Shown in pieces: positions 1-10,164 of a stretch of DNA of 64,000 nt. Below the pieces are notes generated by a model. That model ran no database searches, had not been told where the DNA came from, and saw nothing but the letters and a program-made list of their open reading frames with translations. The position numbers and the translations under genes were made by a program. Position 1 is the stretch's first letter; each line of letters begins with the position of its first letter. Source of the DNA: Flectonema sp. DT1601 (taxonomy: Eukaryota > Euglenozoa > Diplonemea > Diplonemida > Diplonemidae); NCBI GenBank assembly GCA_964019425.1, contig OZ025842.1, positions 558,001-622,000 of the forward strand, written 5' to 3'.

Positions 1-2935
1 ATTCTTTTTTATTAATTTTGAAAAAAAACAATCAGTTTAGCGTCTTGACCAGGACGGAAAATAGAAAGTAATCGACATAGTCGATCGATAAAAAAAACAA
101 TGATAACATTGTTTAATCTTTTTTTTTTTTTTAAATTCTTTTTATTTATTTTTTAAAGAAAAAAACGGAAAATAGAAATTAGTCGACAAAGTCGAACGGT
201 AAAAAAAACAATGATAACATTGTTTATTCTTTTTTTTTATTTTTTTTATATTTTTTTTAATTAATTTTGAAAAAAAAAACAATCAGTTTAGCGTCTTGAC
301 CAGGACGGAAAATAGAAAGCGATCGACATAGTCGATCGATAAGAAAACAATGATAATATTGTTTATTCTTTTTTTTTTATTTTAAATTCTTTTTATTTAT
401 TTTTTAAAGAAAAAAAAAACGGAAAATAGAAATTAGTCGACAAAGTCGAACGATAAAAAAAAAACAATGATAACATTGTTTATTCTTTTTTTTGTATTTT
501 TTTTATATTCTTTTTTATTAATTTTGAAAAAAAAATAAAAAACAATCAGTTTAGCGTCTTGACCAGGACGGAAAATAGAAAGTAATCGACATAGTCGATC
601 GATAAAAAAAACAATGATAACATTGTTTATTCTTTTTTTTTTTTTTTTTTTAAATTCTTTTTATTTATTTTTTAAAAAGAAAAAAAAAACGGAAAATAGA
701 AATTAGTCAACAAAGTCGAACGATTAAAAAAAAAACAATGATAACATTGTTTATTCTTTTTTTTTTATTTTTTTTAAATTCTTTTTTATTAATTTTGAAA
801 AAAAAACAATCAGTTTAGCGTCTTGACCAGGACGGAAAATAGAAAGTGATCGACATAGTCGATCGATAAAAAAACAATGATAACATTGTTTATTCTTTTT
901 TTTTATTTTAAATTCTTTTTATTTATTTTTTAAAGAAAAAAAAAGGAAAATAGAAATTAGTCGACAAAGTCGAACGATGAAAAAAAACAATGATAACATT
1001 GTTTATTCTTTTTTTTATTTTTTTTTTTTATTCTTTTTTATTAATTTTGAAAAAAAAAAACAATCAGTTTAGCGTCTTGACCAGGACGGAAAATAGAAAG
1101 TAATCGACATAGTCGATCGATAAGAAAACAATGATAACATTGTTTATTCTTTTTTTTTTTATTTTAAATTCTTTTTATTTATTTTTTAAAGAAAAAAACT
1201 GAAAATAGAAATTAGTCGACAAAGTCGAACGATAAAAAAAACAATGATAACATTGTTTATTCTTTTTTTATTTTTTTTTTTTTTATATTCTTTTTTATTA
1301 ATTTTGAAAAAAAAAAAACAATCAGTTTAGCGTCTTGACCAGGACGGAGAATAGAAAGTAATCGACATAGTCGATCGATAAAAAAAACAATGATAACATT
1401 GTTTATTCTTTTTTTTTTATTTTAAAATCTTTTTATTTATTTTTTAAAGAAAAAAACTGAAAATAGAAATTAGTCGACAAAGTCGAACGATAAAAAAAAA
1501 ACAATGATAACATTGTTTATTCTTTTTTTTTATTTTAAATTCTTTTTATTTATTTTTTAAAGAAAAGAAACGGAAAATAGAAATTAGTCCGATAAAAAAA
1601 AAAACAATGATAACATTGTTTATTCTTTTTTTTATATATTTTTTTTTTTATATTCTTTTTTATTAATTTTGAAAAAAAAAAAACAATCAGTTTAGCGTCT
1701 TGACCAGGACGGAAAATAGAAATTAGTCGACAAAGTCGAACGATAAAAAAAAACAATGATAACATTGTTTATTCTTTTTTTTTTAAATTCTTTTTATTTA
1801 TTTTTTAAAGGAAAAAAAACGGGAAATAGAAATTAGTCGACAAAGTCGAACGATAAAAAAACAATGATAACATTGTTTATTCTTTTTTTTTTTTTTTTAT
1901 TTCTTTTTATTTATAAAAAAAAAAACAATCAGTTTAGCGTCTTGACCAGGACGGAAAATAGAAAGTGATCGACATAGTCGATCGATAAAAAAACAATGAT
2001 AACATTGTTTATTCTTTTTTTTTATTTTAAATTCTTTTTATTTATTTTTTAAAGAAAAAAAAAAAAAAACGGAAAATAGAAATTAGTCGACAAAGTCGAA
2101 CGATGAAAAAAAACAATGATAACATTGTTTATTCTTTTTTTTATTTTTTTTTTTTTTATTCTTTTTTATTAATTTTGAAAAAAAAAACAATCAGTTTAGC
2201 GTCTTGACCAGGACGGAAAATAGAAAGTAATCGACATAGTCGATCGATAAGAAAACAATGATAACATTGTTTATTCTTTTTTTTTATTTTAAATTCTTTT
2301 TATTTATTTTTTAAAAAAAAAACTGAAAATAGAAATTAGTCGACAAAGTCGAACGATAAAAAAACAATGATAACATTGTTTATTCTTTTTTTTTTTTTTT
2401 TATTTCTTTTTATTTATAAAAAAAAAACAATCAGTTTAGCGTCTTGACCAGGACGGAAAATAGAAAGTGATCGACATAGTCGATCGATAAAAAAACAATG
2501 ATAACATTGTTTATTCTTTTTTTTTATTTTAAATTCTTTTTATTTATTTTTTAAAGAAAAAAAAAACGGAAAATAGAAATTAGTCGACAAAGTCGAACGA
2601 TGAAAAAAAAACAATGATAACATTGTTTATTCTTTTTTTTATTTTTTTTTTTTTTTATTCTTTTTTATTAATTTTGAAAAAAAAAAAAAAAAACAATCAG
2701 TTTAGCGTCTTGACCAGGACGGAAAATAGAAAGTAATCGACATAGTCGATCGATAAGAAAACAATGATAACATTGTTTATTCTTTTTTTTATTTTAAATT
2801 CTTTTTATTTATTTTTTAAAGAAAAAAACTGAAAATAGAAATTAGTCGACAAAGTCGAACGATAAAAAAAACAATGATAACATTGTTTATTCTTTTTTTT
2901 TTTTTTTATTTTAAATTCTTTTTATTTATTTTTTA
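1..2935 (+). repeat. Satellite array, two-monomer (A+B) units, + orientation
   Basis: Tandem array with A/T-rich spacers. The A monomer contains CAATCAGTTTAGCGTC, a CGTCTTG/CAGGACG hairpin, TCGAC-ATA-GTCGA and AACAATG-ATAA-CATTGTT. The B monomer lacks the first hairpin and has TCGAC-AAA-GTCGAACG before the same last hairpin. A monomers recur about every 240-265 bp (for example near 288, 544, 809, 1928, 2190, 2429 and 2693), so the higher-order unit is an A+B dimer. A gap of about 366 bp before the copy at 1686 suggests one A+B+B unit. Spacers are poly(A)/poly(T) with TTTAAA and ATTAAT. No coding capacity was seen; short ORFs here are by-products of the A/T runs. Confidence 0.9.
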
Positions 2936-3076
2936 ACAGGAGTTAAGATCACTTACATGAGTTAACACAACACAGATACGAGAGTCGCAAACTGAGGTAA
3001 CACTACCAATTCAACAAAAAATAATCAGGATCGGACACAAGGAGGAGAGTTCATTCTACCTCTCATTGTCCTTGCT

Positions 3077-3177
3077 GGTATCTTAAGTGTCTTGGTATCT
3101 CTTGTGTGTCGGTATCTCGGAAGTGCTGGTATCTCGTATGTGCGTTGGTATCTCTTGCGTGTTGGTATCTCTTGCAC
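3077..3177 (+). repeat. Minisatellite, unit GGTATCTCTTGTGTGTY
   Basis: About six tandem copies of a 17-19 bp unit. Each begins GGTATCTC (the first copy GGTATCTT) and ends in a variable TGTG-rich tail. Confidence 0.8.
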
Positions 3178-3227
3178 ATAAAAAAAAATTGAGTTAACAT
3201 GATCAGTTTTATTTAACATTAAAGACA

Positions 3228-3267
3228 GGCGGAAGGGGTACCAGGACTGCCCGGTACCCCTTCCGCC
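3228..3267. repeat. Perfect 15-bp inverted repeat (hairpin)
   Basis: GGCGGAAGGGGTACC at 3228-3242 is followed by a 10-nt loop (AGGACTGCCC) and the exact complement GGTACCCCTTCCGCC at 3253-3267. It is unusually G/C rich for its surroundings. Confidence 0.85.
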
Positions 3268-3710
3268 GAGAGAATCCACGGTTGCGGTATAATATTTAAC
3301 CCGTGGCCTTGTTTGTTGATGCAGCATGTAGATGGCTGATTAGAAGAGTTGTGGTGCGGTGGATCTGTGGGTGTATAATGAGAGGAAAGCAGGGAGAGGA
3401 GTATTGACAGGGAGAGTAAACTGATTGGCGGTAACATTCTACAGGGGTTGATTAACATACGGGGAGAGATAATGAAACTATACAAGTGGTTTATGGCGCC
3501 GGAGTCTATAGTGCCCCTTGCGCAACAGGTACCCTTTTTTTTTTTTTTTTTTTCCTTTACACAAAGCCAAAGGCAGAGGGGTAACAAAGTTTTCTAAGTG
3601 GGGCTGGGGAGGGAATAAATAGTAAATGGAACTAATAAACAGTAGGAGATATGGGGTTTCTAAAAGATGAAACGTATTCTAAGAGAACTCGTGGTTATTT
3701 GTTTAATTAA

Positions 3711-3712
<2 letters not shown>

Positions 3713-3783
<71 letters not shown>
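3713..3783 (+). repeat. Uninterrupted poly(T) tract, about 71 nt
   Basis: A T homopolymer. It could be the A-tail of a minus-strand retro-insertion or replication slippage. Its length may be unreliable in an assembly. Confidence 0.8.
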
Positions 3784-3787
<4 letters not shown>

Positions 3788-3854
3788 TGATTTACAGGCA
3801 CCAGTTCGATCCCCGGTGTGGCTGATTTTTCCGGCGATGGAATGGAGCCGAGCT

Positions 3855-4185
3855 ACTTGCGGCCGCCGATTTTTTTGTAAAAGGAGTGAAAATCCGCTTG
3901 GTTTCTTGACGAAGCCGCGCAATTTACACCACTGAATGGGATGGGAAAAAACTGGGGGAGGGGAAAGGAGAAAGTAAACAGGGCCTAAACTGCAATTCAA
4001 CTTCAACCTCGACCTACACTCCTACTCTTAATCTCTCTTTTTCCTTGCGAAGACGCAAGAAGCGCAAGTCACGCACTGACGCGTACACTTGCGGCCGCCG
4101 ATTTTTTTTGTAAAAGGAGTGAAAATCCGCTTGGTTTCTTGACGAAGCCGCGCAATTTACACCACTGAATGGGATGGGAAAAAAC
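3855..4185 (+). repeat. Pair of about 98-bp direct repeats with 134-bp spacer
   Basis: The segment 3855-3952 recurs almost exactly at 4087-4185. Both begin ACTTGCGGCCGCCG, and the only clear difference is the length of a T run. The spacer (3953-4086) has no recognised feature. The arrangement resembles short terminal direct repeats or a partial tandem duplication. Confidence 0.8.
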
Positions 4186-4225
4186 AATAAAGTACAGAAA
4201 CTGTAGCTTTAGAATCGTTGGTAGT

Positions 4226-4449
4226 TTATTTTTAAAAGAAAAAAAAATGGAAAATAGAAATTAGTCAACAAAGTCGAACGATAAAAAAAAAACAATGATA
4301 ACATTGTTTATTCTTTTTTTTTTTTTTTTTTTTATATTCTTTTTTATTAATTTTGAAAAAAAAACAATCAGTTTAGCGTCTTGACCAGGACGGAAAATAG
4401 AAAGTAATCGACATAGTCGATCGATAAAAAAACAATGATAACATTGTTT
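4226..4449 (+). repeat. Satellite monomers (B then A), + orientation
   Basis: Same hairpin-bearing monomers as at 1-2935. The array is cut inside the last CATTGTT hairpin arm by the next insert. Confidence 0.85.
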
Positions 4450-4639
4450 CTGCCTCTCTCTTAATTCTGTTCGTTTCTTTGAAACGAAAATTCATTTGAA
4501 TATTATTCCTTGGTCAGCAACCATCATTGTCGCCCTTTGGGCCTGTTAAAAAAAAATAAAAATAAAAAGAAAGTTTACATCGGGAATAGGGCAGGAGCCA
4601 AAAGCTCCCAGTCCGTTACTTCCCACTTTATCGAAATTC
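4450..4639 (+). repeat. Solo arm of the fold-back element
   Basis: This matches the inner arm sequence of the fold-back element (16500-16690, and inverted at 16893-17078), from CTGCCTCTCTCTTAATTC to CACTTTATCGAAATTC. It includes the hairpin GGAGC-CAAAA-GCTCC (4594-4608). It is inserted between satellite monomers. Confidence 0.8.
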
Positions 4640-4705
4640 TTGTTTATTCTTTTTTTTTATTTTAAATTCTTTTTATTTATTTTTTAAAGAAAAAAAAAAA
4701 ACGGA

Positions 4706-5490
4706 AGGATAAGAGATTTGGGAGAGGAATAGGGGCAGTGAACTTTTGGTTCAGGCCCTTCCCATCGAACAGGACGAAGACTTCTAAAACCTGAGATGAA
4801 CCAATTGAGTTGAAACAAACAAATAACAGAGACGCAACACATACCGGAACATCATCGCAAGCAATGCTTCGGACCTCCGTCGACCTTCGTTCTTCCGGCG
4901 GCAAAGGGAAACAAGAAAGAACGGGCAATGAGACAAACCTGTTAGTTGGTGTTGTGTTGTTGTTAAAAACAAAAACATAAACGCCAGGAAGTTCGACAAC
5001 GAAGACATCGACATCGATCGCTGCTCTGCAGATGTCCGGCGGGTGTTTGTCTACACTGTGTTTATTGTTTGTTTTTTTCCCAAGGTTCAACCTTGGGAAG
5101 AGAAGTAAAAAATTCCGTCAATGTTGGCCTTCCTGTTCGAAGGTGCGCACCAATGACGATAAATAGAGTGGGGGGAGAAAACCTTTGATCCAACTGGATC
5201 CCTTCACGAGCTGACATTGCCATGTGAAGTTAAATATTCTGTCGATGCCAGCTCAGGCGACTTAGCCTGCTTTTTTCTTTAAATAAAAAAAATAAAAAGA
5301 TACCAACAGGTGGGGTGATGGGTTGCGCCACTGCAATCCAGTCACAAAAAGAAACAAAGGTAATCTCAAGGGTTCTCGACCCTTGGCTCTCCCTGCGCAA
5401 GCATCGCATGGAGGGTGACGCTAAGCACCCGGGGGGTACGAAACAAACTTTCCCCCTGCTGTCCTGTTTGAAATAAAAAAAAAACAAAGG
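4706..5490 (+). repeat. Non-coding hairpin-rich repeat unit, family Z
   Basis: This unit has the same ordered landmarks as the A unit at 5528-6360, but in largely different sequence. In order they are: TGAAC-TTTTG-GTTCA hairpin (4739-4753); CCCAAGG-TTCAA-CCTTGGG (5079-5097); GATCC-AACT-GGATC (5187-5200); a TGTGAAGTTA motif; a GACTTAGCCTG motif; CAAGGGT-TCTCG-ACCCTTG (5367-5385); GGGTG-8nt-CACCC (5413-5430); and a CTGCTGTCCTG end. The shared order suggests a diverged relative. ORFs of 76-137 codons on the minus strand have no recognisable domain and are probably incidental. Confidence 0.6.
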
Positions 5491-5527
5491 GATAGAAGTA
5501 AACAGAATACGTTACACCTCAAGGGGA

Positions 5528-7190
5528 GTTAAGTTACCAGGTGAGATTTGGACTGTTAGCTTTTGGCTAAGGCCCTCCCTGAAGAGCAAGAACAAAAAAA
5601 CTACTCACACCTGAAGAAAACATACTGCAACTGGAAATATTACTGCGTGGAAAAAACCGCACTAATTTCCAAATCTGCAAAAAACCGCACTAATTTTTCC
5701 ACGCAGTAATATTTCCACCGCACTAATATTTCTGCTCAGAATCGATTTTTTTCCAGCTGCATTTTTTTGCTGGTGCCTTACACAGCAAAAAAGCAACCAA
5801 ATTTTTTTCTACCACCAACCGGAAAAAACCGCACTAATCTTTTCTCAAAAAAACCGCACTAATTTTTCCGCGCAGTAATATTTCCCCGCAGTAATTATTC
5901 AGCGCAGTAATATTTCCAGTTGCAGTACACAAAGAACACACTGTAAGCTGTGTGTGTATTTTGTGTTTGTCACAACAGGAGAGAAAAGAAAGAATGTCAA
6001 GGTTGGTCACCTTGCCTATCAACGCACAACATTGGTGGTCTCTACTAGACCCTGAGTGATCCCACTGGATCTCTCATCGTTCATAGTACCTATGTGAAGT
6101 TATAAAATCAAAGGTAAACTATGAACTACAAATGACTTAGCCTGTTATTATAATGCCACAGGCAGGCCCTGCATTCAGCAACTATCCAGCAGTGCTTGGA
6201 TGTCCTGATCTTCTTCTAAAAAAAAGAAAGAAAAACAAAACTGTAGCTGGGATCACTCAGGATCAACAGACTACCAATGCTACCTGTTGTACTTGCTCAC
6301 TATGGGGGGTGATGCCAAACACCCAGAAGTACTAAACTGCTTTCCTTCTTGCTGCCCAGGAGTTTCTGACCAGAACTAATAGAAAATAAAAAGTAGATGG
6401 GAAACAATAAAAAGTAAAATGGATATAACTGAAGTTAAACAAGACAAATGAAGTAACAGACCAGAACAGAAAGAGAATTGTAATAGAAGATTACAAATAA
6501 AAAAATGCAAGTATCAACACATGATCAGGATACACCAGCAGCTAACAAACAACATAAAATTGAAGATCAGTTGCCAGAGTATTTCAACCATGGTAGAATA
6601 CTCGCCCCTCTGGCAGGGATTATCCCAGACTTGTCCTTTAATTTAGTTGGACACCATGGCTTACAACCCTTCCAGAGGGAAGCACCATTATGACTTCTAT
6701 TTTTTTTCTTCAAGAAAATCATAAGGTGGGAACAAAGAAAAATGCTAAGAGGAACCCCCTATTAACACCTAAGACATCTAAACTGCAGCCCAGCCTATGC
6801 CCAATGCACTAACAGGTCATTCCCTCACACTCAGATCAAAAAATCAAAGTTCAGAGTGCATCTTAGCGTGAATGAGAGAATTTCCTCCCGCTTTTTTTGA
6901 ACAAAAGGGATAGGAGAAGGGATAGAAAACGAACATAAAAATAAAATTCTAAGTGAGAAACACTTAGCAGAAATACTTAGCAGCTTTTAAGGAGCTGAAA
7001 AGCAAAAAAAAAATCTAAGTGAGAAACACTTAGTAGTAACACTTTGTAGCTAATTGAGCTGAAAATAAAAAAATAAAAAATTTCTAAGTGAGAGATACTT
7101 AGCAACTTTTAGAACAAATAATTAAGTAAATAACCTGTTGAAATGGTAGTTAATGTAACCATTACAGGTTTGATGCCAAAACTGACAAAG
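5528..7190 (+). mobile_element. Non-coding element X, copy 1 (A unit plus body)
   Basis: An A unit (about 530 bp without its insert) is followed by a body of about 830 bp. A second, shortened A unit starts at about 7193, so the element appears to have direct repeats at its ends. The A unit carries TTAGC-TTTTG-GCTAA (5556-5570), CAAGGT-TGGTC-ACCTTG (5998-6014), GATCC-CACT-GGATC (inside 6054-6075) and GGGTG-8nt-CACCC (6307-6324). The body has three related copies of a CTAAGTG-AGAAA-CACTTAG hairpin (6949-7102). Small ORFs of 60-62 codons recur only because the DNA is duplicated. No protein domain was recognised. Confidence 0.6.
5625..5925. mobile_element. 301-bp MITE, perfect 23-bp TIRs, TA target duplication
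   Basis: The element starts CTGCAACTGGAAATATTACTG and ends with its exact complement. It is flanked by TA on both sides. The uninterrupted sequence is preserved in the A unit near 10255 (AAACATACACAAAG), which gives an empty site differing by one TA. The interior is built from repeats of CCGCACTAAT and GCAGTAATATTTCC. The TA duplication and small size suggest a Tc1/mariner-type non-autonomous element. It is absent from the inverted copy, so it inserted after the duplication. Confidence 0.85.
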
Positions 7191-7192
7191 AA

Positions 7193-7345
7193 TGAGTTAA
7201 GTTACCAGGTGAGATTTGGACTGTTAGCTTTTGGCTAAGGCCCTCCCTGAAGAGCAAGAACAAAAAAACTACTCACACCTGAAGAAAACATACACAAAGA
7301 ACACACTGTAAGGTGACGCTAAACACCCAGGGGATACAAACCAAA
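7193..7345 (+). repeat. Shortened A unit at the palindrome centre
   Basis: This repeats the start of the A unit (AGTTACCAGGTGAGATTTGG, TTAGC-TTTTG-GCTAA). After CACACTGTAAG it jumps directly to a GGTGACGCTAAACACCC segment that resembles the family Z copy at 5413-5430 more than the A unit. Confidence 0.7.
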
Positions 7346-7352
7346 CTTTCCC

Positions 7353-8928
7353 TAGAGACCACCAATGTTGTGCGTTGATAGGCAAGGTGACCAACCTTGA
7401 CATTCTTTCTTTTCTCTCCTGTTGTGACAAACACAAAATACACACACAGCTTACAGTGTGTTCTTTGTGTATGTTTTCTTCAGGTGTGAGTAGTTTTTTT
7501 GTTCTTGCTCTTCAGGGAGGGCCTTAGCCAAAAGCTAACAGTCCAAATCTCACCTGGAAATTCAACTCAGTCCTTGTCAGTTTTGGCATCAAACTTGTAA
7601 TGGTTTAATTATTACAGGTTATTTACTGAAATATTTGTTCTAAAAGTTGCTAAGTATTTCTCACTTAGAAATTTTTTATTTTTTTATTTCAGCTCAATTA
7701 GCTACAAATTGTTTCTACTAAGTGTTCCTCACTTAGATTTTTTTTTTGCTTTTCAGCTCCTTAAAAGCTGCTAAGTGTTTCTGCTAAGTGTTTCTCACTT
7801 AGAATTTTATTTTTATGTTCGTTTTCTATCCCTTCTCCTATCCCTTTTGTTCAAAATAAGCGGGAGGAAATTCTCTCATTCACGCTAAGATGCACTCTGA
7901 ACTTTGATTTTTTGATCTGAGTGTGAGGGAATGACCTGTTAGTGCATTGGGCATAGGCTGGGCTGCAGTTTAGATGTCTTAGGTGTTAATAGGGGTTCCT
8001 CTTAGCATTTTTCTTTGTTCCCACCTTATGATTTTCTTGAAGAAAAAAAATAGAAGTCATAATGGTGCTTCCCTCTGGAAGGGTTGTAAGCCATGGTGTC
8101 CAACTAAATTAAAGGACAAGTCTGGGATAATCCCTGCCAGAGGGGCGAGTATTCTACCATGGTTGAAATACTCTGGCAACTGATCTTCAATTTTATGTTG
8201 TTTGTTAGCTGCTGGTGTATCCTGATCATGTGTTGATACTTGCATTTTTTTTATTTGTAATCTTCTATTACAATTCTCTTTCTGTTCTGGTCTGTTACTT
8301 CATTTGTCTTGTTTAACTTCAGTTATATCCATTTTACTTTTTATTGTTTCCCATCTACTTTTTATTTTCTATTAGTTCTGGTCAGAAACTCCTGGGCAGC
8401 AAGAAGGAAAGCAGTTTAGTACTTCTGGGTGTTTGGCATCACCCCCCATAGTGAGCAAGTACAACAGGTAGCATTGGTAGTCTGTTGATCCTGAGTGATC
8501 CCAGCTACAGTTTTGTTTTTCTTTCTTTTTTTTAGAAGAAGATCAGGACATCCAAGCACTGCTGGATAGTTGCTGAATGCAGGGCCTGCCTGTGGCATTA
8601 TAATAACAGGCTAAGTCATTTGTAGTTCATAGTTTACCTTTGATTTTATAACTTCACACAGGGTACTATGAACGATGAGAGATCCAGTGGGATCACTCAG
8701 GGTCTAGTAGAGACCACCAATGTTGTGCGTTGATAGGCAAGGTGACCAACCTTGACATTCTTTCTTTTCTCTCCTGTTGTGACAAACACAAAATACACAC
8801 ACAGCTTACAGTGTGTTCTTTGTGTATGTTTTCTTCAGGTGTGAGTAGTTTTTTTGTTCTTGCTCTTCAGGGAGGGCCTTAGCCAAAAGCTAACAGTCCA
8901 AATCTCACCTGGAAATTCAACTCTGTTG
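7353..8928 (-). mobile_element. Non-coding element X, copy 2 (inverted)
   Basis: Reverse complement of element X. Read on the minus strand, an A unit starts near 8928, the body follows, and a second A unit start lies at about 7567-7353. With copy 1 it makes a large inverted repeat (arms about 5528-7190 and 7567-8928). It lacks the MITE and differs by scattered substitutions and small indels, for example AGTTGAATTTCC where copy 1 has AGTTAAGTTACC. Confidence 0.7.
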
Positions 8929-9025
8929 CCCTGTTTGAAATAAATTAAAAAAAGAACAAGAAAACAGAATACAATACTCAGCAATCAGACTCGTTCACTC
9001 GCTTCGCCAGAGCCGTTCGAGCCGA
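8929..9025. other. Junction sequence between element X and satellite
   Basis: It begins CTGTTGCCCTGTTTGAAATAAA, close to the end of family Z (5460-5476), then 60 bp of unassigned sequence before the satellite resumes. Confidence 0.5.
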
Positions 9026-9239
9026 TGCTCATGTAATAGAAATTAGTCGACAAAGTCGAACGATAAAAAAAAACAATGATAACATTGTTTATTCTTTTTT
9101 TTGTATTTTTTTATATTCTTTTTTATTAATTTTGAAAAAAAAACAATCAGTTTAGCGTCTTGACCAGGACGGAAAATAGAAAGTGATCGACATAGTCGAT
9201 CGATAAAAAAACAATGATAACATTGTTTATTCTTTTTTT
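9026..9239 (+). repeat. Satellite monomers, + orientation
   Basis: B then A monomer with the standard hairpins. The array is cut at a T run where the retroelement remnant begins. Confidence 0.85.
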
Positions 9240-10144
9240 TTCATAAGTCTTCCCATTAAAGATTCCAATTCACTCGCTGTAACTTGAGACAATTTCATAT
9301 CAAATATCTTATTCCGAAGTCTATCAGCAATTACTACTGAATTCTTACTGTGATCGAAACGAACACCAAGAAAATCATAAGCAGAAGATAAGTCAAAAGA
9401 ATCTGCCTGCTTCCAAGTTGATAAAGCTTCAGTAGCAATAGAATCCAGTTCAGAAGTCCTAACTCTTACTTTATCTTTCAATCTCGAGTAGCGAATGTTA
9501 TCGATCCAAACGTCAACTCTGACATCCTTCACAGCCAACTCAGATTTAACATAATCGGGATGCCCAGCAATTGTTGCAGCAAGAGTGTGCATTATCTCAG
9601 GGGCACAAGAATGACCCATCGGAAGTCTTGTCAATTCATACCAAAGACCGTCATCAGTCTGAAATCTGAAATTCTTCCTTGCTTCAACAGGTATCTCAAC
9701 TTGATAAAATCCCGTTCTAAAGTCCCTCCCGCTTGCACATTCATCTAATGCTGCATCAAGATATTCCGATATGTGCTTCAGAGGGACATCAGCCACATAT
9801 CCTTTTTCCACCAATAATTCATTAGATTCCTTCGTCCATAAAATAAATCTCTGGCGCAACCCAGTAGACTTATGTTCGACTACAGTAAATGGCATGTTGC
9901 ATAATAAACCAGGCTCAGATGCCCTACTTGCTATTCCGTTTTCGACCAACAACTCAGCATGAGATGAAGAAAAAGTACTCTCATGAAACTTCGAAGACAA
10001 CACCTCTAAATCAGAATTTAAATCAAGAGAAGAAAAACGTTGTGAATCGAGTGGACCTGAATAACTGATATTGCGATAAATTTTCTGTGGAAAAAATGTC
10101 AGGTCCCATACAAAATTAAATCTATTTAGTCGCTTTTGCGACAT
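9240..10144 (-). pseudogene. Reverse transcriptase part of YR retrotransposon (fossil)
   Basis: About 300 codons resembling the RT core of tyrosine-recombinase retrotransposons. A recognisable LPMG segment (primer-grip region of gypsy/DIRS-type RTs) is followed by an aspartate-containing catalytic-like box (VWIDN) in place of the usual YxDD/VDD form. The RNase H end is missing because the satellite cuts in. Identification rests on these motifs and on the neighbouring recombinase part. Confidence 0.55.
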
Positions 10145-10164
10145 CCGCCCCTTTATATATAAAG

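Larger units (their letters stand above)
2936..3854. other. Non-satellite insert with minisatellite, hairpin and poly(T)
   Basis: This stretch interrupts the satellite. It holds a 17-bp minisatellite (3077-3177), a perfect 15-bp inverted repeat (3228-3267), two T runs (about 3534-3554 and 3713-3783) and a tRNA B-box-like motif (AGTTCGATCCCCGG, about 3800). Two overlapping minus-strand ORFs of 100-122 codons lie here, but they have low-complexity ends and no recognisable domain. I see no gene that can be supported. Confidence 0.55.

Noticed and set aside
1-2935. Regularly spaced palindromic repeats resembling a CRISPR array
   Set aside because: The spacers are A/T homopolymers rather than unique sequences, the monomers are tandem satellite units, and the surrounding genes are eukaryotic.
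3077-3177. Telomeric repeat
   Set aside because: The unit is 17-19 bp and imperfect, not a short G-rich telomere motif, and it is a single interior block.
4677-5090. 137-codon minus-strand ORF as a gene
   Set aside because: It runs into the satellite A/T tract, has no domain, and lies across hairpins of the repeat unit.
6153-8598. Two small ORFs found in identical pairs on opposite strands
   Set aside because: Identity is explained by the inverted duplication of element X; no domain, and no sign of selection on codons.
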